Shown here in pieces: positions 1-8,676 of a DNA stretch of 61,972 nt. The notes beneath the pieces were generated by a model. That model had not been told where the DNA came from and did no database searches. It saw only the letters and a list, made by a program, of their open reading frames with translations. Both the position numbers and the translations under genes were made by a program. The DNA is from Pseudomonadota bacterium (GTDB lineage Bacteria; Pseudomonadota; Alphaproteobacteria; Sphingomonadales; Sphingomonadaceae): positions 1 through 61,972 of the forward strand of contig JAJZQN010000022.1 of assembly GCA_021847605.1 (NCBI GenBank), in the 5' to 3' direction. Within the stretch, counting starts at the first letter, position 1. The number at the start of each line of letters is the position of its first letter.

Positions 1-115
1 GACCCCATTATGCGGCGGCCACGCGCCGACCGCGGAGAGAAGCGAGTGATCCATGGGAACGATCAAGAAATCGAGGAAGCAGCTTGACCTAGGAAGCCCC
101 AATCAGAGAAGACTC
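1..115. other. Unassigned left edge
   Basis: No gene can be supported here. The stretch lies downstream of the M20 peptidase stop codon. An ATG at 53 preceded by a purine-rich GGAGAGAAG would open a reading frame beginning MGTIKKSRK, but it runs on antisense through the M20 gene without resembling a known family. The sequence could be the edge of a neighbouring gene or mobile element outside the window. Confidence 0.3.
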
Positions 116-1534
116 TTAGTCCTTTTGATCCGCATAGGCTTTGACCAGCCCATAAAGGAAAGTGCGTCCTTCCATCACCGATCGCACCCGGATGCGCTCG
201 TTCAGGCCATGGACGCCATTGCCGTCGGGATCGCGGAACAGACCGGTCACGCCATAGGTCGGGATGCCCGCCGCATTCATCGTCACGGCGTCGGTCGCCC
301 CGGTCGCCATATGCGGCACCACCGGAACGTCGGGCCAAACCTGCTGGGACACTTTGATCGCCGGTCCCAATATCCTGTCCGTAACCGGCGCGGGGTTGGC
401 CGGGCGATAGGTGCGGCTGGCGCTCACCTTCACTTCCGGATCGTCTACCACCTTCACCAGCGTCGCCAGCACCTCCTCGGTCGGGACACCGGGGATGACG
501 CGGCAATTGACCGTGGCGGTCGCCCGCTGCGGCAGCGCATTGGCGGCGTGCCCGGCCGACAATAAGGTCGCCACGCAGGTCGTGCGCAGCATCGAATGGT
601 AGCTGGGCGACTTGTTCAGCAGCGTATTGGCCGCCTCATCCTTCGGATTGGCGACGATCGCGCTCATCGCCGCGCCTTCCTCGCCGCCGACCACCTTGGC
701 CATCTTGCTGAAATAGCCCCGATTGGCGTCGATAAACTGGACCGGGAAATCATATTTGCTCAACCGGTCGAGCGCCCGCGCCAGGCTGTAGATCGCATTG
801 TCCGGGCGCGGCACGGACGAATGGCCACCCGGATTGGTGGTCTCCAGCGTGAACTGCATCACCACCTTCTGCGCCGCCTGGAATGTCTGGTCGACGCGCT
901 TGCCCTTGTCGTCCAGCTCGCCATAGCCCCCCTCATTCAGGGCAACGCTGGCGTCGACCAGTTCCTTCTGATTGTCGACCAGCCATTTGGCGCCATTCAG
1001 AAACCCGCCGCCTTCCTCGCCACAGGTCAGCGCCATCTTGATCGTGCGCAGCGGCTTATATTTCTCCGCCTGAAACCGCAGCAGATTGTCGACCCAGATC
1101 GCATCCTGCGCCTTCATGTCGGCGACGCCGCGACCATAATAATAGCCATCCTCCTCGATGAAGGCATAAGGATCGCGGGTCCAGTCCGCCCGGCGGGCAT
1201 TGACCACATCGACATGCCCCAGCATCAGCACGGCTTTGCGTTTCGGGTCGCGCCCCGGATAGACGGCGACCAGCGCGCCGGCCTTTGGATGGCCTTCGGG
1301 CACGAACAGGTGCAGATTTTGCTCGGGATAGCCCGCCGCCTTCATCCGCGCCGCGATTTTTTCCACGACGCTCGTGCAACTGCCCGAATCCGCGCTGCTG
1401 TCCGTCTCCACCATTTCCTTCAGCATGGCGCGGAAGGATGCGTCCTGCGGACTTGGAGCCGCTGTCGCCACGCCCGCGCCGCACGCCAAGAGCGCCACTG
1501 TTGCGCCAGCCTGTCTCAACCAGCCTGCTGTCAT
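116..1534 (-). CDS. Exported M20 family metallopeptidase
   Basis: A zinc-dependent M20/M25/M40 peptidase of about 472 residues, likely a carboxypeptidase or dipeptidase acting in the periplasm. The start at 1534 (MTAGWLRQAGATVALL) gives a clean signal peptide ending near VATAA; an earlier in-frame start at 1585 would put a charged tail in front of it. Metal-ligand motifs are present in family order: GHVDVV, then GRGVADMK, then the catalytic-base motif TCGEEGG, and a dimerisation-type GGHSSVP segment. It lies 82 bp downstream of, and on the same strand as, the LysR gene, so the two may be co-transcribed. The substrate cannot be read from sequence. Confidence 0.9.
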   Translation of the reverse strand: MTAGWLRQAGATVALLACGAGVATAAPSPQDASFRAMLKEMVETDSSADSGSCTSVVEKIAARMKAAGYPEQNLHLFVPEGHPKAGALVAVYPGRDPKRKAVLMLGHVDVVNARRADWTRDPYAFIEEDGYYYGRGVADMKAQDAIWVDNLLRFQAEKYKPLRTIKMALTCGEEGGGFLNGAKWLVDNQKELVDASVALNEGGYGELDDKGKRVDQTFQAAQKVVMQFTLETTNPGGHSSVPRPDNAIYSLARALDRLSKYDFPVQFIDANRGYFSKMAKVVGGEEGAAMSAIVANPKDEAANTLLNKSPSYHSMLRTTCVATLLSAGHAANALPQRATATVNCRVIPGVPTEEVLATLVKVVDDPEVKVSASRTYRPANPAPVTDRILGPAIKVSQQVWPDVPVVPHMATGATDAVTMNAAGIPTYGVTGLFRDPDGNGVHGLNERIRVRSVMEGRTFLYGLVKAYADQKD

Positions 1535-1616
1535 CTCTCGTCTTCCCGCTGATAGCTTCCCTCTGTCAGACGGTCGGCGCAGCATATTCCACGGGTGATG
1601 AGTGTGAATATTTTCG

Positions 1617-2504
1617 TCAGCCAGGGTCCAATATCGTCCGCCTGAACGCCAGAGTCGTGGGCGACGCCTCGGTACGATGGATCAGCCACAGCCGGCTCAT
1701 GACGGGTGGGGTAAGCTGCCGATAGACCAGTGTGTCGACATGCAGCCGGGTCAGCGAATGCGCCAGCACCGTCGCCCCAAATCCCGCCGCCACCAGCCCC
1801 AGCAGCGTGGCCAGGCTGCCCGCTTCCTGCACGATGTTCGGCGCAAAACCCGCCTGGCTGCACAGGGCGAAGAAATGCTCGTTGAAACCGGCCCCGTTGA
1901 CGGCGTTATAGAATACCATCGCCTCGCCATCGAGGTCGGCGATATCTAGTGCATCGTCGCGGCTGGCGAAAGGATGATCCTCCCGGATGGCCAGCAGCAT
2001 TTCCTCTTCGGCCAGCGTCAGGGCGACCAGCCCGTCCGGCAGGGCAGGCGGATCGAAGCCGCGGATGATCCCGATATCGAGTCGATGCCGCTCCAGCGCA
2101 TCGATCTGCTCATCGCGGCTTTCTTCGCGCAGAGCCAGTTCTACCCCGGGGCGCGACTGGCGGAAGGCATAAAGGGCGCGGGCGACGCGCGGGACGAAGG
2201 GGCCTGATGCGGTGAAGCCGATCGCCAGTCGTCCGATCTCGCCCGATTGCGCCTGCCGCGCAACATGCATCGCCCGATCCGCCCGGTCCAGCGCGGCGCG
2301 CGCTTCCGGGGCGAACAGGCGGCCTACATCGGTCAGCGTCACGCGCCGGCTGGTGCGTTCGAACAGGCGCACGCCCAACTCCTCCTCCAGCGCCCTGATC
2401 TGCTGGCTAAGCGGAGGCTGGGATATGCCCAGCCGTCGCGCGGCGCGGCCGAAATGCATTTCTTCGGCGACGCACAGAAAATAACGGAGGTGACGCAGGT
2501 CCAT
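1617..2504 (-). CDS. LysR family transcriptional regulator
   Basis: A 295-residue regulator of normal LysR length. The N-terminal winged helix-turn-helix is clear (MDLRHLRYFLCVAEEMHFGR, then RLGISQPPLSQQIRALEEEL), followed by a periplasmic-binding-protein-like effector domain from about residue 90. It is transcribed away from the RND efflux operon across a 311-bp intergenic region, the usual arrangement in which a LysR protein controls both itself and the divergent operon. Regulation of the efflux genes or of the downstream M20 peptidase is inferred from position only. The effector is unknown. Confidence 0.93.
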   Translation of the reverse strand: MDLRHLRYFLCVAEEMHFGRAARRLGISQPPLSQQIRALEEELGVRLFERTSRRVTLTDVGRLFAPEARAALDRADRAMHVARQAQSGEIGRLAIGFTASGPFVPRVARALYAFRQSRPGVELALREESRDEQIDALERHRLDIGIIRGFDPPALPDGLVALTLAEEEMLLAIREDHPFASRDDALDIADLDGEAMVFYNAVNGAGFNEHFFALCSQAGFAPNIVQEAGSLATLLGLVAAGFGATVLAHSLTRLHVDTLVYRQLTPPVMSRLWLIHRTEASPTTLAFRRTILDPG

Positions 2505-2815
2505 GAATCAATTCGTCCAACATATCGATGGAGCCGTATTATATATTAGACGCGCACAATTCTAGGTTGCATGGCGAAACCGGATGTGGCGGTGGTTCCG
2601 CGCTGTCGTTAAGGGAGGTGCGGCGCAAGCCCCCTGATGCCGCTGCCCGACAGTATCGGGGCCGCCGCCACATTCTTGAATGGCAATCATAAGTTTATGC
2701 CGTGATAAGCGGCTTTATTCGCAGGAATGGTTGCGCTAGAGGATGACGCATCCCTTCAGGAGAGGCGCCATAGTTTAACATCCGGCCTTGCCGCCGGTGC
2801 GTCCCGGAGTCGTGG
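2505..2815. promoter_or_regulatory. Divergent LysR / RND operon intergenic region
   Basis: No gene in 311 bp. Near the LysR start is an AT-rich patch (2535-2549) that on the minus strand contains a perfect TATAAT (2538-2543), a plausible -10 for the LysR gene, although no good -35 is visible. Farther on, ATGTGGCGG (2584-2593 area) and CCGCCACAT (2666-2674 area) form an imperfect long-range inverted repeat. The start of the efflux permease has only a weak GGAG about 8 bases upstream. Confidence 0.4.
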
Positions 2816-5800
2816 ATGATCGGTATCGTCAAGGTTGCTCTCAACCGCCCTTTGACCTTCATTGTTATGGCGATTTTGATCGCGATCGGCGGCGTGATCG
2901 CGGCCGTTCGCACGCCTGTCGACATGTTTCCCGAAATCAGGATTCCGGTTGTCGCCATCGCCTGGACCTATTCGGGTCTGTCGCCCGAAGATATGTCGAA
3001 CCGGATCATCGGTCCCTATGAGCGCGCTCTGACGACTACGGTTAACGATATCGAACATATCGAAAGCCAGTCGTTGCAGGGCATCGGCGTGGTGAAAGTC
3101 TATTTCCAGCCGGGCGCCGACGTTCGTCTGGCGACCGCGCAGGTGACGTCGATTTCGCAGACGCTGCTGCGTCAGATGCCGCCGGGCGTTACTCCGCCGT
3201 TGATCCTGAACTATAGCGCGTCGACCGTGCCGATCCTGCAGTTGGCGCTGTCGGGCAAGGGCTTGACCGAACAGCAGTTGTTCGATCTTGGCCAGAACCA
3301 GATTCGTCCGCAACTGGTGACGATCCCCGGCCTCGCCATGCCCTTCCCCTCGGGCGGCAGGCAGCGTCAGATCCAGATCGATCTCAATCCGCTGGCGCTT
3401 CAGTCCAAGGGATTGTCGGCGCAAGATGTCGGCAACGCCATCGCCGCCCAGAATCAGATCAATCCGGCCGGCTTCGTCAAGGTTGGCGCCACCCAATATA
3501 GCGTCCGGCTCAACAATGCGCCGACCTCGATTGAGGCGCTCAACGATCTTCCGGTCAGGGTGGTGAACGGCGCGACCATCTATATGCGCGACGTCGCCTA
3601 TGTCCGCGACGGCAGCGGTCCGCAGCAAAATGTCGTGCATGTGGAAGGCGGTCGTTCGGCGCTGCTGACCGTGCTCAAAAACGGCTCGACCTCCACCTTG
3701 TCGATCATCGACGGCGTGAAGCAGGCGCTGCCCCGCATCGCGGCGACTTTGCCCGACAGCCTTCAGATCCTGCCCATCGGCGACCAGTCGCTGTTCGTGA
3801 AGGCGGCGGTCGAAGGCGTGATCCATGAAGGCGCGATCGCCGCCGCGCTTACCTCTTTGATGATCCTGCTGTTCCTGGGCAGCTGGCGTTCCACCGTCAT
3901 CATCGCCCTGTCGATCCCGCTGGCGATCCTGGCGGCGATCGCGGCGCTCGCCATGTTCGGCCAGACGCTCAATGTCATGACGCTGGGCGGCCTGGCGCTG
4001 GCGGTCGGCATCCTGGTCGATGACGCCACCGTGACGATCGAAAATATCAACTGGCATCTGGAACAGGGCAAGGGCGTGACCGAGTCCATTCTGGACGGTG
4101 CGGCCCAGATCGTGGCGCCCGCCTTCGTCGCCCTGCTGTGCATCTGCATCGTTTTCGTGCCGATGTTCTTCCTGCCGGGGGTTGCGGGCTTCCTGTTCGT
4201 GCCGATGGCGCTCTCGGTCGTGTTCGCGATGATCGCGTCCTTCATTCTGTCACGCACCCTGGTGCCGACGCTGGCCATGTATCTGCTCAAGCCGCATGTC
4301 GACCATGGCGACGCCCATATGGCGGGCAATCCAACGTCGCATAATCCTCTGGTCCGCTTCCAGCGTGGGTTCGAAGCGCGGTTCGAAAAGATTCGCGCCG
4401 CCTATGTCGGGCTGCTGCATCGCGCCTTGGGCGTGCGCAAGCCCTTCCTGCTCGGCTTTATGGCCATCGTCCTCTTGTCCTTCGGTCTGTTGCCGATGCT
4501 GGGCAGCAACTTCTTCCCGTCGGTCGATTCCGGTCAGATCGCGATGCATATTCGTGTGCCCATCGGCGCACGAATCGAAGACACGGCCGCCCGCTTCGAT
4601 CGGATCGGCCGTGAAATCCGCAAGATCATTCCGGCTGAGGAATTGGGCACTGTTACGGACAATATCGGCCTGCCAGTCAGCTCCATCAACACCGTCTATA
4701 ATAATAGCGGCACTATCGGCCCGCAGGATGGCGACATGCTGATCGCGCTGAAGCATGGCCATCGTCCAACGGACGAATTTGTCACGCAGCTGCGCCGCGA
4801 ACTGCCCCGCCGCTTCCCCGGCACCAGCTTCGCTTTCCTGCCGGCCGACATCACCAGTCAGATTCTGAACTTCGGCGCCCCGGCACCGATCGACATTCAG
4901 ATAGCCGGCAAGAATGCTGAAGCGAACCGCATTTATGCGCAAAAGCTGATGGCGCGCATCGCAACCATTCCCGGCCTTGCCGACGCGCGCATCCAGCAGC
5001 CTGGTCGTTCGCCGCAGCTGGACGTCGATGTCGATCGGTCGCGCGTCAGCCAATATGGTCTTACCGAACGCGACGTCACCACCAGTCTGGCAAGCCAGCT
5101 GGCCGGTACGTCGCAGACCGCACCGGTCTTCTTCGTGAACCCGGAAAATGGCGTGCAATATCCGGTCGTGGCGCAGGCGCCTGAATATCTGGTCGGATCG
5201 CTCAGCGAACTGTCCAACGTACCTGTGTCGGGTGCGAACGCAAATTCGGTGCAGCCGCTGGGTGGCTTGGCCACCATCGTGCGCTCAAACACGGTGCCGG
5301 TCGTGTCCCACTATAATATCGCGCCAGTGCTCGACATTTTCGCGACCACGCAAGGTCGCGATCTGGGCGCCGTGGCCGGCGATATCGAAGATGCGATCAA
5401 GGCGATGGAGGCGGATCAGCCCAAGGGCACGACCATCACCATCCGCGGCCAATATGCCACGATGAACACCGCCTTCTCGGGGCTGGGCTTTGGCCTGGCT
5501 GGCGCGGTGGTGCTGATCTATCTGCTGATCGTCGTCAATTTCCAGAGCTGGGTCGATCCGTTCGTCATCATCACGGCGCTGCCTGCGGCGCTGGCCGGCA
5601 TCGTCTGGATGCTGTTCATGACTGGCACAACCCTGTCGGTGCCCGCTCTGACGGGGGCGATCATGTGCATGGGCGTGGCGACGGCCAATTCTATTCTGGT
5701 GGTCAGCTTTGCGCGCGAACGGCTCGCCGAACTGGGCGATGCGACCAAGGCTGCGCTGGAAGCGGGCATGGTCCGCTTCCGCCCGGTGCTCATGACCGCG

Positions 5801-6007
5801 CTGGCCATGATCATCGGCATGGGACCAATGGCGCTCGGCCTGGGCGAGGGCGGCGAACAGAACGCTCCGCTCGGTCGCGCTGTCATCGGCGGCCTGATCT
5901 GCGCCACTATCGCCACCCTCTTCTTCGTTCCCACCGTCTTCGCCCTTGTCCATCGCAAACATGGTCAGAAGGCCCCCACCACGGAAATGCAGCCAAGCCA
6001 TGTCTGA
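2816..6007 (+). CDS. RND efflux permease (first system)
   Basis: Inner-membrane proton/drug antiporter of the RND superfamily, 1063 residues, full family length. It opens with a membrane helix (IVKVALNRPLTFIVMAIL), has two large periplasmic loops, and keeps the TM4 acidic pair in GILVDDATVTIEN that carries protons. The sequence groups with multidrug-type permeases lacking a heavy-metal signature. Its stop overlaps the start of the adaptor gene by 8 bases, and the outer-membrane factor follows, so one transcript encodes a complete tripartite pump spanning both membranes. Substrates are not predictable; the divergent LysR is the likely local regulator. Confidence 0.95.
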   Translation: MIGIVKVALNRPLTFIVMAILIAIGGVIAAVRTPVDMFPEIRIPVVAIAWTYSGLSPEDMSNRIIGPYERALTTTVNDIEHIESQSLQGIGVVKVYFQPGADVRLATAQVTSISQTLLRQMPPGVTPPLILNYSASTVPILQLALSGKGLTEQQLFDLGQNQIRPQLVTIPGLAMPFPSGGRQRQIQIDLNPLALQSKGLSAQDVGNAIAAQNQINPAGFVKVGATQYSVRLNNAPTSIEALNDLPVRVVNGATIYMRDVAYVRDGSGPQQNVVHVEGGRSALLTVLKNGSTSTLSIIDGVKQALPRIAATLPDSLQILPIGDQSLFVKAAVEGVIHEGAIAAALTSLMILLFLGSWRSTVIIALSIPLAILAAIAALAMFGQTLNVMTLGGLALAVGILVDDATVTIENINWHLEQGKGVTESILDGAAQIVAPAFVALLCICIVFVPMFFLPGVAGFLFVPMALSVVFAMIASFILSRTLVPTLAMYLLKPHVDHGDAHMAGNPTSHNPLVRFQRGFEARFEKIRAAYVGLLHRALGVRKPFLLGFMAIVLLSFGLLPMLGSNFFPSVDSGQIAMHIRVPIGARIEDTAARFDRIGREIRKIIPAEELGTVTDNIGLPVSSINTVYNNSGTIGPQDGDMLIALKHGHRPTDEFVTQLRRELPRRFPGTSFAFLPADITSQILNFGAPAPIDIQIAGKNAEANRIYAQKLMARIATIPGLADARIQQPGRSPQLDVDVDRSRVSQYGLTERDVTTSLASQLAGTSQTAPVFFVNPENGVQYPVVAQAPEYLVGSLSELSNVPVSGANANSVQPLGGLATIVRSNTVPVVSHYNIAPVLDIFATTQGRDLGAVAGDIEDAIKAMEADQPKGTTITIRGQYATMNTAFSGLGFGLAGAVVLIYLLIVVNFQSWVDPFVIITALPAALAGIVWMLFMTGTTLSVPALTGAIMCMGVATANSILVVSFARERLAELGDATKAALEAGMVRFRPVLMTALAMIIGMGPMALGLGEGGEQNAPLGRAVIGGLICATIATLFFVPTVFALVHRKHGQKAPTTEMQPSHV

Positions 6008-7205
6008 GCATGCAGCCCCCATCGCACATCCGGCCGAAGCAGGGCCGGACAGCCGCACCTTGAAGCGCGTTGGCATCGGCGCGGCAATTTTGGCTGTCGC
6101 GGTCGTCGGAGTCGGGATCGCATCGCGGATCAGCGCGACCGAAGAACTGCGCGAGACAGCTGCTTCGGCCGCCTTGCCCAATGTCGTTGTCGTGACGCCC
6201 AAGCCGGATGCGGACGGCAATGCGCTGGTGCTGCCGGGCAATGTTCAGGCGTTCAACAGCGCGGCCATTTATGCGCGCACCAATGGTTATGTCCGCCGTT
6301 GGCTGGCCGATATTGGCGACCGGGTCGGGGCAGGGCAGTCGCTTGCGATCCTGGATGCGCCCGATCTTGACCAGCAACTTGCCGCCGCGCAGGCCGATTA
6401 TCAGACCGCGCTCGCCAATCAGCGGCTGGCCGCGACCACATCGACCCGCTGGTCCGCCATGCTGAAGGAAGACGCCGTCTCCCAGCAGGAAGTGGATGAA
6501 AAGGCAGGCGATCTGGCTGCACGCATGGCCGTCTCCAACGCTGCGCTCGCCAATGTGAAGCGGCTGAAGGCGTTGCAGGGTTTCACCCGCCTGTCCGCGC
6601 CCTTCGACGGCGTCGTCACCAGCCGCTCGGCGCAGATTGGCGCGCTCGTCGTCGCGGGTAACGCCAGCGCCCAGCCGCTCTTCACCGTGTCGGACATTCA
6701 TCGCGTGCGCATCTATGTGCGCGTGCCGCAGGGTTATTCCGCTGCCGTAAAGCCCGGCGCGACCGCCACCCTCTCACTGCCGGAATATCCGGGGCGTAGT
6801 TTCACGGCCACCATGACCAGCAGTGCAGGCGCGGTTGATCCGCAATCGGGCGCGGTGCTGGTGCAGTTGCAGGCGGCCAATCCCGATGCCGCGCTCAAAC
6901 CTGGCGCCTTCGCGCAGGTTCGCTTCCAGGTCGGCGCAGGCCAGGGTAACGCCCTGACGCTGCCGGGCAGCGCCATCCTCTATGGCAATGACGGCCCGAC
7001 CGTCGCCGTCGTCGGATCGGACGGCCGCGTGACCGTCAAGCCCGTCACCATCGCGCGCGATGAAGGCGCGACCGTTCAGCTTTCGACCGGTGTGACCGCA
7101 CAGGACAAGGTGATCGATACGCCGCCCGACGCCATCCGCACCGGCGATCGCGTACAGGTGCAGGCCGCATCGGCAGAAGGGAAGGGCGCTGCGCATGGGC
7201 GTTGA
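6000..7205 (+). CDS. RND periplasmic adaptor subunit (first system)
   Basis: Membrane-fusion protein, about 401 residues, linking the permease to the outer-membrane channel. The start at 6000 (MSEHAAPIAHPAEAG) overlaps the end of the permease gene, consistent with translational coupling; an earlier in-frame ATG at 5946 lies deep in the permease gene and is unlikely. One N-terminal membrane helix (about residues 22-40) anchors it. A lipoyl/barrel-sandwich segment (YARTNGYVRRWLADIGDRV), an alpha-hairpin rich in Ala/Gln and a beta-barrel domain with FDGVVTSRSAQIGALV follow in normal order. Confidence 0.94.
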   Translation: MSEHAAPIAHPAEAGPDSRTLKRVGIGAAILAVAVVGVGIASRISATEELRETAASAALPNVVVVTPKPDADGNALVLPGNVQAFNSAAIYARTNGYVRRWLADIGDRVGAGQSLAILDAPDLDQQLAAAQADYQTALANQRLAATTSTRWSAMLKEDAVSQQEVDEKAGDLAARMAVSNAALANVKRLKALQGFTRLSAPFDGVVTSRSAQIGALVVAGNASAQPLFTVSDIHRVRIYVRVPQGYSAAVKPGATATLSLPEYPGRSFTATMTSSAGAVDPQSGAVLVQLQAANPDAALKPGAFAQVRFQVGAGQGNALTLPGSAILYGNDGPTVAVVGSDGRVTVKPVTIARDEGATVQLSTGVTAQDKVIDTPPDAIRTGDRVQVQAASAEGKGAAHGR

Positions 7206-8592
7206 TCGCCGGGGCGTCGCATTGCTGCCCATGCTTTTGGCGGCCTGTTCGATGGCGCCTGATTATCATGCGCCCGAAACCGCTGCGCCCGCCGCCTTCA
7301 AGGAAGTGGCGGGCTGGAGCGCGGCGCAGCCAATGGATGGCGCCGCGCGTGGTCCCTGGTGGGAAACATTCGGCGATCCGGTGCTGAACAATCTGGAAGC
7401 GCAGGCCGAAAAGGCCAGTCCCACGCTGGCCGCCGCGTTGGCGCGCTATGATCAGGCGCGCGCCGCCGCCCGGATCGAGGGCGCAGACCTCATTCCCACG
7501 ATCGGCGCGGGCGCTGACGCCAGCCGCCGTCGCGTGTCGGGCAACCGTTTCCAGGGAAATGGCAGCGCCGTCACTTATAATGACTATGTCGTCGGCGGTT
7601 CGCTCGATTATGAAATCGACCTGTGGGGCCGCATTCGCAACAGCGTCGCCGCAGCCAAAGCCGATGCGCAGGCTAGCGAGGCGGACCTTGCCTCTGCCCG
7701 CCTCAGCCTTCAGGCGGCGGTGGCGGACGCCTATGCCCGGTTGCGCGGCCTGGATGCACAGGCGGCGCTGCTGCGCCAGACGGTTGAGGCGTTTGATCGC
7801 GCCTATAGCCTGACTGCAACCCGGCATCGCGGCGGCATTGCATCGGGCATGGACGTCAACCGTGCGAAGACCACTCTCAGCAACGCGCGCGCGCAGATTT
7901 CCGACGTCGCCAATCAACGCGCCGCGACCGAGCATGAAATCGCTGCGCTGGTCGGCGCGCTCTCGTCGGACTTCTCAATTCCAGCGCAGGATGCGTTGCC
8001 GCAATTGCCCGCCATGCCCACCGGCACGCCGTCCGAATTGCTACAGCGCCGGCCGGATATTGCGGCGGCGGAAAGGCGCATCTTCGCCGCCAATGCCGGC
8101 ATCGGCGTTGCCAGGGCAGCCTATTTCCCGTCGCTGACGCTGGGTCTGACCGGTGGATGGGAAACGACGCGCGGCGATCTGCTGCGCAGCCCCAATAGTT
8201 TCTGGGGGCTTGGCCCGCTGTCGGCGCTCGTCACCCTGTTCGACGGCGGCCGGCGCAATGCGCAGGTGAAGCTGTCGCGCGCCCAATATGATGAAATGGC
8301 GGCCAATTATCGGGAAACCGTGTTGGGCGCATTCCGCCAGGCGGAAGATGCGATCGCGGCCGGCCGTCATCTGGCGGCGCAGGCGGTGGATCAGCGTGAC
8401 GCCGCACAGGCGGCCGAACGCACCAGCAAGATCGCCTTTAGCCGCTATCGCGACGGCGCATCCGACTATCTGGAGGTCGTCACCGCCCAGACCGCCGCGC
8501 TGGAGGCGCAGCGCGGGCTGCTCGCCGTGGAAACCAGCCGCATGCGCGCCAGTGTCGCCCTGATCAGGGCGCTGGGAGGCGCGGCCAGCTAA
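7195..8592 (+). CDS. Outer membrane efflux factor, NodT/OprM family (first system)
   Basis: A TolC-like outer-membrane channel of 465 residues that completes the tripartite pump. The N-terminus has a lipoprotein signal with lipobox LLAAC (cysteine near residue 17), then the two repeated outer-membrane efflux domains, with LDYEIDLWGRIRNSVAAAKAD and the PSELLQRRPDIAAAERR motif typical of NodT proteins. The ATG overlaps the last 11 bases of the adaptor gene. Nothing is truncated. The next gene starts only after an 84-bp region with operator-like dyads, so the operon ends here. Confidence 0.94.
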   Translation: MGVDRRGVALLPMLLAACSMAPDYHAPETAAPAAFKEVAGWSAAQPMDGAARGPWWETFGDPVLNNLEAQAEKASPTLAAALARYDQARAAARIEGADLIPTIGAGADASRRRVSGNRFQGNGSAVTYNDYVVGGSLDYEIDLWGRIRNSVAAAKADAQASEADLASARLSLQAAVADAYARLRGLDAQAALLRQTVEAFDRAYSLTATRHRGGIASGMDVNRAKTTLSNARAQISDVANQRAATEHEIAALVGALSSDFSIPAQDALPQLPAMPTGTPSELLQRRPDIAAAERRIFAANAGIGVARAAYFPSLTLGLTGGWETTRGDLLRSPNSFWGLGPLSALVTLFDGGRRNAQVKLSRAQYDEMAANYRETVLGAFRQAEDAIAAGRHLAAQAVDQRDAAQAAERTSKIAFSRYRDGASDYLEVVTAQTAALEAQRGLLAVETSRMRASVALIRALGGAAS

Positions 8593-8614
8593 AGCTGAAC
8601 CGGTTCTGCTCTTG

Positions 8615-8664
8615 CCAAGCATCGCGTTATCGCTCAGAGTAATGATAACGCTAACAATGCTTGG
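8615..8664. promoter_or_regulatory. LacI-type operator within a nested inverted repeat, upstream of GH2 gene
   Basis: TGATAACGCTAACA at 8643-8656 is a near-palindrome (10 of 14 positions) with a central CG, the form bound by LacI/GalR-family repressors. It sits inside a larger dyad: CCAAGCAT (8615-8622) pairs with ATGCTTGG (8657-8664), and GCGTTATC (8624-8631) pairs with GATAACGC (8644-8651). The site ends 13 bases before the GH2 start codon and abuts its ribosome-binding site GGGAGAGA, so a bound repressor would block transcription or initiation. No lacI-type gene is in the window. The nested arms could also form an mRNA hairpin. Confidence 0.5.
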
Positions 8665-8676
8665 GAGAGAGATGCC

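Noticed and set aside
53..115. Start of a transposase-like gene (MGTIKKSRK) at the left edge
   Set aside because: The frame continues antisense through the M20 peptidase and no transposase motif or terminal repeat is visible.
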